A stretch of DNA of 64,000 bases from Chersky-806 sp038252255. Its GTDB lineage: Bacteria; Actinomycetota; Acidimicrobiia; IMCC26256; JAENVU01. Shown here one piece after another: positions 49,562-57,079 of this stretch; positions within the stretch are counted from its first letter, which is position 1, and every line of letters starts with the position of its first letter. The position numbers and the translations under genes are program-made. Under the pieces are notes generated by a model. The model made no database searches, had not been told where the DNA came from, and saw only the letters and a list, made by a program, of their open reading frames with translations. Location of the stretch: NCBI GenBank assembly GCA_038252255.1, contig JBBSAM010000001.1:124001-188000 (forward strand), read 5' to 3'.

Positions 49562-50558
49562 CGAGCTCCTCTTCGACGGCGGGCTCGTAACGCCGGCCCG
49601 TCAGCTCGAGAAACACCGCTTCCAGGCTGGGATGCAGGACTTCCAAGGTGCGCAGGCCGCTCGCCTGCGGCCCCAATGCTTCGATGATCGCGGCGGTCGC
49701 GGCGCCGGGCCGGCGGGTGTGGACGCGCAGGACGGGCCCGTCGCGTTCGACGCGATCGGCGAGCGCATCGACCTCCACAGCCGGGGCCGGACCGGCGAAC
49801 GTCATCTCGACGACGTTGGCGGCATGCGCGGCTACGAGCTCCGGGACGGTGCCGCGCGCGATGGCGTGACCCTGATCGATGATCAGGACCGACGCGCCGA
49901 GCTGATCGATCTCGTTGAGATAGTGCGTCGAGTACACGACCGCGGAGCCGCCCCCCGCGAGATTCGTGACGAGCTCGAGCAGCTGCGTACGCGTGCGGAC
50001 GTCCGCGCCGGTGGTGGGCTCGTCGAGCATCACAAGAGCGGGGCGGTGGACGAGTGCGAGTGCGGTGTGCAGCCGGCGACGCTCGCCACCCGAAAGGTGC
50101 TGCGCGCGTCGCTCCAACAGCTCGGTGAGCTGGAGCGCCTCGGCCACCGATTCGACCGCGGTGTCGAGCTCGCGCTTCCGGAGCCCGGTGAGCTCGCCGA
50201 AGAAGCGCAGGTTCTGGCGGCAGGTGAGCGTCGGGTAGATCCCGGTCTCCTGCGGTGCAAGGCCGAGCAGGGACCGCACCCGGTGCGGATGGGCGAGCGC
50301 ATCGATCCCCCCGATGCGGACGCGGCCGCCGTCCGCACCCCGGAGACCGGCGACGATCGAGACGAGGGTCGTCTTGCCCGCCCCGTTCGGGCCGAGCAGA
50401 CCGACGATCTCCCCCGCCGCGACGTCGAGATCGACGCCGGCCAAGGCCACGTTGGCGCCATAGGCCTTGCACAGACCCTCCACTCGGAGGACCGGGAGCC
50501 CGTCGTCATTGACTCGTCGCGTGGGCGCGATACACGATCGATTCTGAGATACGGCCAT
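49548..50558 (-). CDS. ABC transporter ATP-binding protein, DrrA-like
   Basis: 336 residues. ATPase motifs are Walker A GPNGAGKTT near 54-62, Q-loop APQETG, signature LSGGERRR, Walker B LVMLDEPTTG and the switch His in STHYLNEI. The C-terminal 100 residues are the extension typical of DrrA-type drug-export ATPases, ending in LEAVFLELTGRRY. ATG at 50558 lies exactly six bases after TATCTT, so the mRNA should be leaderless and this start is preferred over a GTG at about 50510. It works with the overlapping ABC-2 permease. Confidence 0.92.
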   Translation of the reverse strand: MAVSQNRSCIAPTRRVNDDGLPVLRVEGLCKAYGANVALAGVDLDVAAGEIVGLLGPNGAGKTTLVSIVAGLRGADGGRVRIGGIDALAHPHRVRSLLGLAPQETGIYPTLTCRQNLRFFGELTGLRKRELDTAVESVAEALQLTELLERRAQHLSGGERRRLHTALALVHRPALVMLDEPTTGADVRTRTQLLELVTNLAGGGSAVVYSTHYLNEIDQLGASVLIIDQGHAIARGTVPELVAAHAANVVEMTFAGPAPAVEVDALADRVERDGPVLRVHTRRPGAATAAIIEALGPQASGLRTLEVLHPSLEAVFLELTGRRYEPAVEEELGDVR

Positions 50559-50589
50559 GGATCTAAGATACGATGCCGTTTCTCAGAGT
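50541..50589. promoter_or_regulatory. Inverted-repeat operator between TetR gene and ABC genes
   Basis: ATTCTGAGATACGG (50541-50554) and CCGTTTCTCAGAGT (50576-50589) form a 14-bp inverted repeat with two mismatches and a 21-bp centre. The centre contains the ABC start codon and both -10 boxes (TATCTT minus, TAAGAT at 50564-50569 plus), ideal for TetR repression of both genes. Confidence 0.65.
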
Positions 50590-50592
50590 CAA
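50559..50592 (-). promoter_or_regulatory. ABC exporter promoter, strong and leaderless
   Basis: Minus-strand TTGACT (-35, 50592-50587), 16-bp spacer and TATCTT (-10, 50570-50565), then six bases to the ATG at 50558. It overlaps the operator repeat at 50541-50589. Confidence 0.7.
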
Positions 50593-50622
50593 GCGCGGAT
50601 CGCGAAAGTCGGATCAGGGACA

Positions 50623-51252
50623 ATGACCGCTGTGGCCATCGAGAAGCTGACGCCCGAACGCAGACGGCGGCTCACGCGCACCGCACTCGTCGCCGCCGCC
50701 CGCGAGGTGTTCGTGCGCCACGGCTTCAACGGCGCGTCGCTCGACGAGATCGCGGAGACCGCCGGCTTCACGCGCGGTGCGATCTACAAGAACTTCGCGG
50801 ACAAGGAAGAGCTGTTCCTCGCGGTCTTCGAGCTCGTGAACGAACAGGTGCTGGGCGCGTTCGCCGAGATGCTCGAGCAGGGAGTGTCGGAGGTCTTCTT
50901 CGATGCTCCTGCGCTTGCCGCGATGTGGGCGCAGCTCATCGGCGAATCAGATCTCGTCACACTCGATCTCGAGTTCCGGCTGTACGAGATCCGCAACCCA
51001 GGCGTGAGGGAGCGCTCCGAGCCGCAACGTCGCCGCAACCGCGAGCTGGTGGCCAACTTCATCGAGGAACACGCAACCGCGGCCGGCCTGCAGCTCACGC
51101 TTCCGGCCGACACCATGGCGGGGATTCTGCTCTCCACCTCGGACGGCTTCGCTCAGGCCATGCAGCTGGACGCCGACCAACAGGGGCTCTACCAGTCATT
51201 CCTCGAGCTCATGATTCCGATCCTGTTCACGGAATCCCCGAAGCCCGACTAG
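50623..51252 (+). CDS. TetR family transcriptional regulator
   Basis: 209 residues. The N-terminal TetR helix-turn-helix is clear: LVAAAREVFVRHGFNGASLD near 19-38, then EIAETAGFTRGAIYKNFADK near 39-58. The ligand-binding C-terminal domain is helical and unassigned. ATG at 50623 has AGGGA upstream; a plus-strand TAAGAT at 50564-50569 may be its -10. It is divergent from a DrrAB-like ABC exporter, so it probably represses the exporter until the exported compound binds. Confidence 0.92.
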   Translation: MTAVAIEKLTPERRRRLTRTALVAAAREVFVRHGFNGASLDEIAETAGFTRGAIYKNFADKEELFLAVFELVNEQVLGAFAEMLEQGVSEVFFDAPALAAMWAQLIGESDLVTLDLEFRLYEIRNPGVRERSEPQRRRNRELVANFIEEHATAAGLQLTLPADTMAGILLSTSDGFAQAMQLDADQQGLYQSFLELMIPILFTESPKPD

Positions 51253-51281
51253 GCGCGGTCAGAGCGGGACCGCGGTGATGG

Positions 51282-52163
51282 TCATCCGCAGGACTCGTAT
51301 GCGAGCACGGGGCGTTCGAGTCCGCGTCCCTCGATGAGCGTGACCTGCGCCGAGTAGTCCGTTGGCGCGATCGCGATCTCCCGAATGTCCCGACCGTCGA
51401 ACACTGCACGGGCGCGGCCGAGGACTCGCCCCTGTGCTTCGAATGCTGCGTCATAGTCCGCCCAGACCCGCCCTGGATCCCCCGTGACCGTGAGCAGTAC
51501 CGGACCGCCCGAAGCGCTGCACACTGCGAGAGATCGACCCAGGACCTTCGTACTTGTGTGGACCGGATATCTCGCCCCGTGCCGGCCGAATGGTTCTTTC
51601 CCATTGGGAGGCGGGGCCGGTGCCGGCTCGAGGCTTGTCCAATCCGACACGCCGCCTCGGGAGCTGCTCGCCGCGAAGTACTCGACCCGTGCCGCGGACA
51701 CCTTTGGCTGGCAGCGGCTACAGAGCTGCACCGAGACGCTGAAGGACTTCGAGTGATCGGGAAGCATGCTGGTGGCGCTGCAGCGAAGGTCGTCGCTGCC
51801 GATCGGATGACCCGCGTCTTGCGGGCGCCGGGACCGGCACGCGGTCTCGGAGGATTCCATCGGCGGAATGCCGTGCCGCGGCACCTGCGCCGACAGCGCG
51901 TCGTAGACGCGCCGGCCATGACCCTCCACCACGAGGAAGGCGGACCATTGCCGCCGGTGGGGATCTGGTTCTCCCACGCCGAGGTCGCCGAAGAGGATCT
52001 CGGGGATCGGCGCACCGAGCAGCCGGGTGCCGGGCACTGTGTGGAAGCCGTCGGGGAGCGCGTCCCGGGGCGGCGACGCATCCGAGCTGCCGGAGGTGCA
52101 GCCGGCGCCAACGAGCGCCGTCAGGATCACAAGGCGCAGGAGGCCTGCACCGATTCTGCCCAC
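51282..52163 (-). CDS. Putative lipoprotein, function unknown
   Basis: 293 residues. A GTG at 52163 begins a short signal sequence with the lipobox LVGAGC, so Cys22 should be lipidated; TACCCT lies six bases before the GTG (leaderless). The mature part has four further Cys residues, among them a C-x-x-C (CSRC) near the middle, and no family I recognise. It may be an envelope sensor or ligand-binding lipoprotein. The frame extends further upstream but that part overlaps the opposite-strand Ddn-like gene and is not needed. Confidence 0.75.
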   Translation of the reverse strand: MGRIGAGLLRLVILTALVGAGCTSGSSDASPPRDALPDGFHTVPGTRLLGAPIPEILFGDLGVGEPDPHRRQWSAFLVVEGHGRRVYDALSAQVPRHGIPPMESSETACRSRRPQDAGHPIGSDDLRCSATSMLPDHSKSFSVSVQLCSRCQPKVSAARVEYFAASSSRGGVSDWTSLEPAPAPPPNGKEPFGRHGARYPVHTSTKVLGRSLAVCSASGGPVLLTVTGDPGRVWADYDAAFEAQGRVLGRARAVFDGRDIREIAIAPTDYSAQVTLIEGRGLERPVLAYESCG

Positions 52164-52175
52164 GGATGCAGGGTA
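52164..52175 (-). promoter_or_regulatory. Leaderless -10 box of the lipoprotein gene
   Basis: Minus-strand TACCCT (52175-52170), six bases, then GTG at 52163. Confidence 0.5.
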
Positions 52176-52262
52176 CGGCTCGAGTGAGGTTTGTCTTGCG
52201 CGGGTCCGCCCCGATGGGGGCGAGAATGCGCGAGAGAAGGTCGTTGATGGAGGAGGCAGCGC

Positions 52263-52736
52263 ATGACGGATCCGATCGAGCCGGCACCGAAACCCCACTA
52301 CAAGGAGCCGGGTTGGTTCACGCGCCACGTCTTCAACCGTGCAGTCGCGGGGTTGACGCGGCTCGGCATCAGTGTCTGGGGCAGCCGGGTGCTCGAGGTC
52401 CCGGGGCGCAAGACCGGGGAGCTCCGGCATACCCCCGTCAACCTGCTCACGTTCGACGACCAGCGGTACCTCGTGGCGCCCCGCGGTGAAGGGCAGTGGG
52501 TTCGCAACGTTCGCGCCAACGACGGGCGGCTCGATCTGCTCGTCGGCAGGCATCGGTCGCACTGGACCGCCCGCGAGCTGGCCGACGCCGACAAGCTCGA
52601 CGTCCTGCGCGCCTATCTGCGCCGTTGGAAGGCCGAGGTCGGCGTCTTCTTCGACGGCGTCGGACCGGATTCGTCCGACGACGAGCTGGCGCGCATCGCC
52701 CCGGATCACCCCGTGTTCGCCCTCACCGAGGGGTGA
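52263..52736 (+). CDS. Nitroreductase family deazaflavin-dependent oxidoreductase (Ddn-like)
   Basis: 157 residues of the DUF385/Ddn group: TRLGISVWGSRVLEVPGRKTGELRHTPVNLL is the conserved core (read in two parts, residues 32-49 and 50-62), with the R-K-T-G phosphate-binding turn, and EGQWVRNVRANDGRL near 76-90. These split-barrel proteins use F420H2 to reduce quinones or nitro compounds. The substrate is unknown. GGAGGAGG lies seven bases before the ATG. It is divergent from the lipoprotein gene. Confidence 0.88.
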   Translation: MTDPIEPAPKPHYKEPGWFTRHVFNRAVAGLTRLGISVWGSRVLEVPGRKTGELRHTPVNLLTFDDQRYLVAPRGEGQWVRNVRANDGRLDLLVGRHRSHWTARELADADKLDVLRAYLRRWKAEVGVFFDGVGPDSSDDELARIAPDHPVFALTEG

Positions 52737-52785
52737 CACAAGTCATTGGGGCCGCGCGAGCGCGCCCCCGTAGCCTGGGCCCGCC

Positions 52786-54069
52786 ATGTCCTTTCGCCGC
52801 GAGCACGACCCGAGCACCGAGGACGCCACCGATGCTCTGGTCGACGGCGATCAACCGCTTTCCACCGGCACCGCGGTCGCGGCGCTGCGGCACCGGGACT
52901 TCCGCGTCGTATGGGCCGGCACCTTCGCGTCGAACGTCGGCACGTGGATGCAGAACGTGCTGCTGGGCGCCTTCGCGCTGCGGCTCACGCACGACACCGC
53001 GTACGTGGGGCTGGTCTTCTTCGCTCAGCTCGGCCCGCTCCTCTTCCTCGCGCCGGTCGGCGGGACCCTCGCCGACATCCTCGACCGCCGGAAGCTGCTC
53101 ATCTGGATGCAGCTCGAGCAGGTCGTGTTCTCGGTGCTGCTGGCGGTGCTCGCGTCGGCCGCGCACCCGAACCGATGGGCGATCTTCTTCTGCGTGCTGG
53201 CGATCGGCATCGGCAACGCGCTGAGCGGACCGGCCATCAGCGCGCTCCTCCCGACGCTGGTTCCCCGTGAGGACCTTCCCGGTGCGGTCTCCCTGCAGTC
53301 GGTGCAGATGAACCTGTCGCGGGTCATCGGGCCCGCGATCGGTGCGCCGCTCTACGTCGCGTTCGGGGTGGGGACCGTGTTCGGACTCAACGCGCTGACC
53401 TACGCGTTCGCGATCGGCAGCCTCATCGTGGCGCGATACCCGGCCCGGCACGCGAGACCCGAAGCCGAGACCACGCTCGCCCGCTTCTTGTCCGGCTTCA
53501 AGATCGCCGCGGCCGACCCCCTGATCAGCCGGATCCTCATCACGATGGCCGTGTTCTCGTTCTTCTCCCTCACCTTCGTCGGGCTGATGCCCGAGATCGC
53601 ACAGACCAACTTCGACATCGGACCGAAGAGCGTCTCCTACGGGTTCCTCTACGCGACCTTCGGGCTGGGTGCGGCGCTCGGCGCGGTCACCGTCGGCACC
53701 TACCTGGCCCACCACTCCAAGGCGATGATCGCCCGCCGCGCCCTCGTCGCCTTCGCCGTCCTCCTGGCCGCGTTCGCGCTCGTACGGATGCCGGGCTTGG
53801 CCTTCCCCGTCGCGTTCGTGCTCGGCTTCGTGTACTTCATGGTGATCACGTCCCTGTCGATCTCACTGCAGCAACACCTGGACGACGCGATCCGGGGCCG
53901 GATCATGGCGCTGTGGATCATGGCGTTCGGAGGTGTCGTGCCACTCGGGGTGCTCGCAGGCGGGTTCCTCGTCGAGTTCATGAGCATCACCACCGTGATG
54001 CTCGCCGGCGCGGTGGTCGCGCTGCTGCTCGCGTGGTACTGCGATCTGCGCGCGGTCGGCGCGGATTAG
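52786..54069 (+). CDS. MFS transporter (EntS/MFS_3-like)
   Basis: 427 residues, about 12 helices. The N-terminal RHRDFRVVWAGTFASNVGTW and GGTLADILDRRKLLIWMQLE near 92-111 (A-D-x-x-x-R-R) match the protein at 18607-19866, so the two are paralogues of the enterobactin-exporter-like branch. Substrate unknown. TAGCCT lies nine bases before the ATG. It converges with another MFS gene eight bases away. Confidence 0.88.
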   Translation: MSFRREHDPSTEDATDALVDGDQPLSTGTAVAALRHRDFRVVWAGTFASNVGTWMQNVLLGAFALRLTHDTAYVGLVFFAQLGPLLFLAPVGGTLADILDRRKLLIWMQLEQVVFSVLLAVLASAAHPNRWAIFFCVLAIGIGNALSGPAISALLPTLVPREDLPGAVSLQSVQMNLSRVIGPAIGAPLYVAFGVGTVFGLNALTYAFAIGSLIVARYPARHARPEAETTLARFLSGFKIAAADPLISRILITMAVFSFFSLTFVGLMPEIAQTNFDIGPKSVSYGFLYATFGLGAALGAVTVGTYLAHHSKAMIARRALVAFAVLLAAFALVRMPGLAFPVAFVLGFVYFMVITSLSISLQQHLDDAIRGRIMALWIMAFGGVVPLGVLAGGFLVEFMSITTVMLAGAVVALLLAWYCDLRAVGAD

Positions 54070-54077
54070 CGAACGGC

Positions 54078-55565
54078 TCAGGCCGCGTCGGCGCCTGCAA
54101 CCCGCAACGACGCGGCCCGCCGGGAGCTGTGCACGAAGAACGCGGCGACCACCCCGACCAGCGCGACGCCGCCCCCGACGAGATACGCAGCCGTGAACGG
54201 TGCGGCTGCTCCCGATCCGCCCTGGATCGTCGAGAGCACCTGGATCCCTGCGACCGTGCCGATCATCGCCACCATCTGCTGCGCCGCGTTCGCCACCCCC
54301 AGATCTTCGGGGTTCACCGTGTTCGCCACCACGGTGATCAACGACGGCGCCGAGCCGCCGAGCCCGATGCCGGAGAGCACCAGGCCGGCGAACACGAGCG
54401 CCAGCACGCTCCCGGACGCGGCGAACGCGAAGAGCCCCATCGACGCCGCGACCAGGATCGTGCCCGTCACCGCGGCGCGGCGCTCCCCCACGCGGGCCGC
54501 CAGGTACCCGCCGACGGGCGACGCGATGCTGTTGCTCAACGGCCGGCACACCATCGCCAGCGACGTCGCCGCCACCGAGAAGCCGAACCGGTTCTCCATG
54601 AGCAGCGGCGTGACGATGAAGCCACCCATGTACGCGAAGTTGGTCGCGCCCTGCGAGACGAGCGACGCGGTGAAGTCCGGGCGGCGGAAGAACTCCAGCG
54701 GCAGGAGCGGATCCTCGGCCCGGCGCTCGGCGCGGACGAACACCCACAGCGCCACCGGCGCGAGCACCACGAGGCCGATCACCGCCGGGCTGGCCCAACC
54801 GAGCTCGGCGCCGAGCGTGAGCGAGAGCAGCGCCGAGACAGTCGCGATGCCAAGCGTCGCGGCGCCGGCGACGTCGATCGGTACGCGCATCTTGCGCGGC
54901 GTCTCGTGCAGCACGATCAGCCCGACGACGAGCGCGACCAGCGACAGCGGCACCTGGACGACGAAGATCCACCGCCAGCCGATCGCGTCGACGATCGGAC
55001 CACCGGCGACCAGTCCGATGACCGGCGCCCCCGCGGCAACGAGCGCCCACCAACCCATGGCCTTCACCCGGTCGTCCTCGGGGAAGGCCCGCATGATGAG
55101 CGCCATGGACGTCGGCCCGGTCGCCGCACCCGGGATCGACCCGAGAACGCGGATCGCGATCAGCGCGGGCCCGCTCCAGGCGAAGGCCGTCAGCAGCGCG
55201 CCCAGGGTGAAGCCGGCGAAGCCGAGCAGGTACACACGGCGATGGCCCCAGACGTCGCCCAGCTTGCCGAACAAAGGCATCGTGAGCGCGAGCCCGAGGA
55301 AGGGCCCCGTGACGACCCAGGTCAGCGAGGTCTCGCTCGCCCCGAGCTCGTGTGCGATGTCCTTCAGCGACACCGCCATGATCGTGATCGTGAACCCGCT
55401 GGCGAAGAGGCCGGCGAGCACGGTGACCAGCACCCACCACGGGTAGTGGTCGCTCTGGCGGACCCGATGGCTGATCCGGGCCCGGAAGAGCATGGGCCAC
55501 GCGATGACCGGTATCTCCTCGCCACCGGGCGCGTCGGAGACGAGCGGCGCGGGGCGGTCGGGCAC
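54078..55565 (-). CDS. MFS transporter (DHA/EmrB-like)
   Basis: 495 residues with about 14 hydrophobic segments, typical of DHA2 drug:H+ antiporters. Features are FASGFTITIMAVSLKDIAHE near 53-72, GKLGDVWGHRRVYLLGFAGF near 100-119 (G-x-x-x-D-x-x-G-x-R-R), and the motif-C-like GAPVIGLVAGGPIVDAIGWR near 179-198. Likely an exporter of unknown substrates. GTG at 55565 follows TAACCT by six bases (leaderless). Confidence 0.88.
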   Translation of the reverse strand: MPDRPAPLVSDAPGGEEIPVIAWPMLFRARISHRVRQSDHYPWWVLVTVLAGLFASGFTITIMAVSLKDIAHELGASETSLTWVVTGPFLGLALTMPLFGKLGDVWGHRRVYLLGFAGFTLGALLTAFAWSGPALIAIRVLGSIPGAATGPTSMALIMRAFPEDDRVKAMGWWALVAAGAPVIGLVAGGPIVDAIGWRWIFVVQVPLSLVALVVGLIVLHETPRKMRVPIDVAGAATLGIATVSALLSLTLGAELGWASPAVIGLVVLAPVALWVFVRAERRAEDPLLPLEFFRRPDFTASLVSQGATNFAYMGGFIVTPLLMENRFGFSVAATSLAMVCRPLSNSIASPVGGYLAARVGERRAAVTGTILVAASMGLFAFAASGSVLALVFAGLVLSGIGLGGSAPSLITVVANTVNPEDLGVANAAQQMVAMIGTVAGIQVLSTIQGGSGAAAPFTAAYLVGGGVALVGVVAAFFVHSSRRAASLRVAGADAA

Positions 55566-55577
55566 GCGGTCAGGTTA
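55566..55577 (-). promoter_or_regulatory. Leaderless -10 box of the DHA-type MFS gene
   Basis: Minus-strand TAACCT (55577-55572), six bases, then GTG at 55565. Confidence 0.5.
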
Positions 55578-55616
55578 CGAGAAGGTCTCCAGCGGCCGCG
55601 CGGCGTCAGGCCGAGA

Positions 55617-55852
55617 TCAGGAGTGTTCCGAGACCGCCTCGGAGCGGGACGGGATCTCGATCGCGACCCACCACGCCGGATCGAGCCATGGACGCGGAGT
55701 GAGATCGCGACCCGGGCGCGGTCGTAGCGGACGACCGTACCCGTGACCGGGACGTGACATCCCGGGTCGGGTCGTGCCACCCCTCGGGGGTCTGCGCATT
55801 GCCCCGCCTCCCAGACGACCGGCTGCCGAGCTCCGGCAGCAACCCTAACCAC
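55617..55852 (-). pseudogene. Probable small gene with a one-base frameshift
   Basis: GTG at 55852 (GGAGA just upstream) opens a frame with gene-like codon use, beginning VVRVAAGARQPVVWEAGQCA and reaching HVPVTGTVVRYDRA. Gene-like coding then continues in a second frame, RDLTPRPWLDPAWWVAIEIP to a TGA at 55617-55619. The switch lies near the CCCGGG at about 55710; one extra base there would give a single product of about 78 residues. A good promoter lies directly upstream. It is not recognised as any family; it may be a decayed gene, a sequencing error, or two chance frames. Confidence 0.4.
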
Positions 55853-55863
55853 TCTCCGCGTTG

Positions 55864-55892
55864 ATTATGCGGCGGGTAGCGGCAGGCCACAA
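55864..55892 (-). promoter_or_regulatory. Candidate promoter of the frameshifted small gene
   Basis: Minus-strand TTGTGG (-35, 55892-55887), 17-bp spacer, CATAAT (-10, 55869-55864). The predicted start near 55857 is five bases before the GTG. Unusually AT-rich for this genome. Confidence 0.5.
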
Positions 55893-55993
55893 GACCCATT
55901 TTTCAAAATTTGGGTGAACAAGTCGCGGTGATTCTGACCCTTTGTCCTGGTCAGGAGTTCCGATGTGGGGAGGAAATGCGCGGCAGTGATGTG
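55893..55993. other. Gene-free stretch between small gene and SDR terminator
   Basis: Holds an AT-rich imperfect palindrome at 55894-55915 (ACCCATTTTT with AAAATTTGGGT) and otherwise no gene, RNA or repeat that I can identify. It belongs to the 482-bp interval 55566-56047, the longest without a confident gene. Confidence 0.4.
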
Positions 55994-56031
55994 CGCGCCC
56001 ACAGTGGGAACTTCTACCCACGGTGGGCGCG
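55994..56031 (-). terminator. SDR gene terminator hairpin
   Basis: CGCGCCCAC-A-GTGGG (55994-56008) pairs with CCCAC-G-GTGGGCGCG (56017-56031) over 14 bp with one mismatch, eight-base loop. It begins 17 bases after the SDR stop. No T-tract. Confidence 0.7.
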
Positions 56032-56047
56032 AGGCACGCGCGGAGAG

Positions 56048-56932
56048 TTACTTCTTGGGCTCGAGCTTCGACGCCTCGGCCGCCAGCTCGGCCACCGTCC
56101 ACCGGTCCCCTTTGTCGATCTTCTCGGACAGCGTCCACGGCGCGAAGCGCTGGACGACCCCGCCCTGGACCAGGTACGCCTCGCCACTCAGCGTGCATCC
56201 CTCGGTGGCGAGATAGGCGACGAACGGGGAGACGTTGCCGGGTGCCCACACGTCGAACGTGGAGGCGTCCTCCGGCTCCTTCACGACCTCGCTGAGGCCC
56301 GGGGTCTGCTCCGTGAGCCGGGTCCGGGCGGCCGGGGCGATGGCGTTCGACCGGACGCCGTACCGGCTCAGCTCCATGGCGCAGATCTGCGAGAAGGTGG
56401 CGATCCCGCTCTTGGCCGCGCCGTAGTTGGCCTGGCCCGGGTTGCCGAGCAGACCCGAGGTCGAGGATGTGTGGATGATCGACGCCTTGACCTCCTTGCC
56501 GGCCTTGGTCTGCTCCCGCCAGTAGGCGGCGGCGAAGCGGGTGGGACAGAAGTGGCCCTTCAGGTGGACGTGGATGACCGCATCCCACTCCTGCTCGGTC
56601 ATGTTCACGATCACCCGGTCCCGCAGGATCCCGGCGTTGTTCACGAGCACGTGCAGGTCGCCGAAGGTGTCCACGGCGGTCTGGATCAGGCGTTGGGCGC
56701 CCTCCCAGTCGGCCACGTTGTCCACGTTGGCCACGCCCTCGCCGCCCAGGGCCTTGATCTCGTCCACCACCTGCTGGGCGGGCGCCCGGTCGTCGCCGGT
56801 CCCGTCGATGTCGCCGCCGAGGTCGTTCACCACGACCTTGGCGCCCTCGGAGGCGAAGAGCAGCGCGTGCTCGCGGCCGAGGCCCCGTCCTGCGCCGGTG
56901 ATGATGGCAACGCGGCCGTCGAGTGCACCCAT
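56048..56932 (-). CDS. SDR family NAD(P)-dependent oxidoreductase (hydroxyacyl-CoA dehydrogenase-like)
   Basis: 294 residues. TGAGRGLGREHALLFASEGA (12-31) binds the cofactor; NNAG is at 98-101; catalytic Ser157, Tyr170 (QANYGAAKSG) and Lys174 are intact. The insertion DLGGDIDGTGDDRAPAQQVV near 37-56 is typical of the MFE-2/HSD17B4-type (R)-3-hydroxyacyl-CoA or steroid dehydrogenases, and MaoC dehydratases lie 3.5 kb away. Most likely it oxidises a 3-hydroxyacyl-CoA with NAD. GGGAGAG precedes the ATG. A strong hairpin follows. Confidence 0.92.
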   Translation of the reverse strand: MGALDGRVAIITGAGRGLGREHALLFASEGAKVVVNDLGGDIDGTGDDRAPAQQVVDEIKALGGEGVANVDNVADWEGAQRLIQTAVDTFGDLHVLVNNAGILRDRVIVNMTEQEWDAVIHVHLKGHFCPTRFAAAYWREQTKAGKEVKASIIHTSSTSGLLGNPGQANYGAAKSGIATFSQICAMELSRYGVRSNAIAPAARTRLTEQTPGLSEVVKEPEDASTFDVWAPGNVSPFVAYLATEGCTLSGEAYLVQGGVVQRFAPWTLSEKIDKGDRWTVAELAAEASKLEPKK

Positions 56933-57046
56933 GTCGTATCTCTCCCGCTCGTGAAGTGGTTACGGCGTCTGAAATCGGTCCGGGCGCATGGTAGGCGAGG
57001 GTGCCACGAGGCACTCAAGCCGGCCGGGACCGGCGCGGCAGCGCCG

Positions 57047-57079
57047 CGGCGCCTAGAAGAACCTCGGCGCCTAGAAGAA
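57047..57079. repeat. 15-bp direct repeat across the kinase stop codon
   Basis: CGGCGCCTAGAAGAA occurs at 57047-57061 and again at 57065-57079 (period 18). Each copy contains the complement of TTC TAG, so the kinase stop region is duplicated just beyond its end. Confidence 0.85.

Noticed and set aside
55566..56047. Possible riboswitch (c-di-AMP or cobalamin type) in the long gap
   Set aside because: No consensus core could be matched on either strand; the structured pieces are explained by a terminator hairpin and a small gene.
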